Of a DNA stretch of 6,736 nucleotides, positions 6,373-6,736 are shown piece after piece (positions within the stretch are counted from its first letter, which is position 1; each line of letters starts with the position of its first letter). Origin of the DNA: Nitrospirota bacterium (GTDB lineage Bacteria > Nitrospirota > CAKKRA01 > 9FT-COMBO-42-15); contig JACPZJ010000226.1 of NCBI GenBank assembly GCA_016195585.1, forward strand, positions 1 to 6,736, given 5' to 3'. The notes beneath the pieces are model-generated. The model made no database searches. It was not told where the DNA came from and saw only the letters and a program-made list of their open reading frames with translations. The translations under genes and the position numbers were made by a program.

Positions 6373-6736
6373 TCACAAAGGCCTGCTGATTCCAACCATC
6401 CGTATCATTATAAAGTGCAGGCCAAGGAATCCAACCAGTGTTAATGGAAGAACCACAACATGGACCGCATAAAACCTTGTAAGTGTAATGCCTGTTATCT
6501 GCGCCCCGCCCCTGATAAGATGCACAAGCCACTCGCCGACAATTGGCGTTGCTCCAGGCATCTCTGTGCCGATAGTTGCGCCCCAGTATGAAAGCTGCGT
6601 CCAGGGCAGAAGATAGCCTGTAAAGCTCATTGCCATTGTGATCAAAAGCAGGAAGGCGCCGGACACCCACTGAAGCTCCCTCGGCTTTTTGTATGCGCCA
6701 TGATAAAGCACCCTTAGCATGTGAAACATCACAAGC
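6373..6736 (-). CDS. petB: Cytochrome b N-terminal half, b6 (PetB) type, lacking its 5' end
   Basis: About 121 C-terminal residues are present and the frame runs off the window edge, so helix A and most of helix B are missing. The visible part begins in helix B with FHMLRVLYHGAYKKPREL, where the first histidine is the expected second haem ligand of that helix. Helix C follows with GYLLPWTQLSYW, then a Qo-side segment with LIRGG and TLTRFY. Helix D carries two histidines separated by 14 residues (H91 and H106, counting from the GTG codon at 6732), the spacing of cytochrome b6 rather than the 13 of bc1 cytochrome b. It ends at GISRPL, as b6 proteins do, with the C-terminal half in the next gene. 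It binds two b haems and moves electrons across the membrane in quinol oxidation. The codon at 6732 is GTG inside the helix and is not a start. A Rieske iron-sulphur gene is expected further upstream. Confidence 0.93.
   Translation of the reverse strand, partial: LVMFHMLRVLYHGAYKKPRELQWVSGAFLLLITMAMSFTGYLLPWTQLSYWGATIGTEMPGATPIVGEWLVHLIRGGAQITGITLTRFYAVHVVVLPLTLVGFLGLHFIMIRMVGISRPL

Noticed and set aside
6296..6670. Minus-strand open frame overlapping the cytochrome b genes
   Set aside because: It lies inside the clearly conserved cytochrome b coding sequence in a different frame and its translation has no family character.

Overview
The window looks like a chromosomal segment from an anaerobic or microaerophilic respiring bacterium with moderate-to-low GC. 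The split cytochrome b followed by long multihaem c-type cytochromes recalls Nitrospirota (Thermodesulfovibrio-like) and deltaproteobacterial lineages. That assignment is an inference from gene content and cannot be proven from this sequence alone.

Layout. Positions 1-937 (+ strand) hold the 3' part of a DUF4276-like gene cut by the window edge, then a small stand-alone gene for a protein with a possible PD-(D/E)XK-type nuclease core. A convergent junction of only 4 bp separates that gene from everything else, which lies on the minus strand. Positions 942-4019 (minus strand, transcribed right to left) form a tight surface-polymer or cell-envelope operon in the order CapA-family lipoprotein, ATP-grasp ligase, family 2 glycosyltransferase. 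The CapA gene is broken: its two halves are in different frames, and the segment that should carry the HWG-x-E metal-binding motif is absent at the join. A promoter-like sequence and a strong two-part inverted repeat lie just upstream of this operon (4034-4109).

Positions 4134-6736 (minus strand) form a respiratory operon in the order b6-type cytochrome b (N-terminal half, cut by the window edge), subunit-IV-type cytochrome b C-terminal half with the PEWY motif, a five-haem cytochrome with a C-terminal membrane anchor, and an eleven-haem cytochrome with a NapC/NirT/NrfH-like N-terminal anchor. Spacings are 10 nt, an ATGA overlap and 19 nt, so the four are almost certainly co-transcribed. Together they suggest a quinol-oxidising Rieske/cytochrome b-type complex whose usual cytochrome c1 or f is replaced by 16 c-type haems on two membrane-anchored proteins. 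A Rieske gene would be expected upstream, outside the window.

The points most worth a second look are the CapA deletion and frameshift, a GC-rich palindromic repeat read through in frame inside the export-signal region of the five-haem cytochrome, the composition of the cytochrome complex, and the inverted repeat that overlaps the capA ribosome-binding site. No tRNA, rRNA, CRISPR array or transposase gene was seen, and no gene-free stretch exceeds 300 bases.
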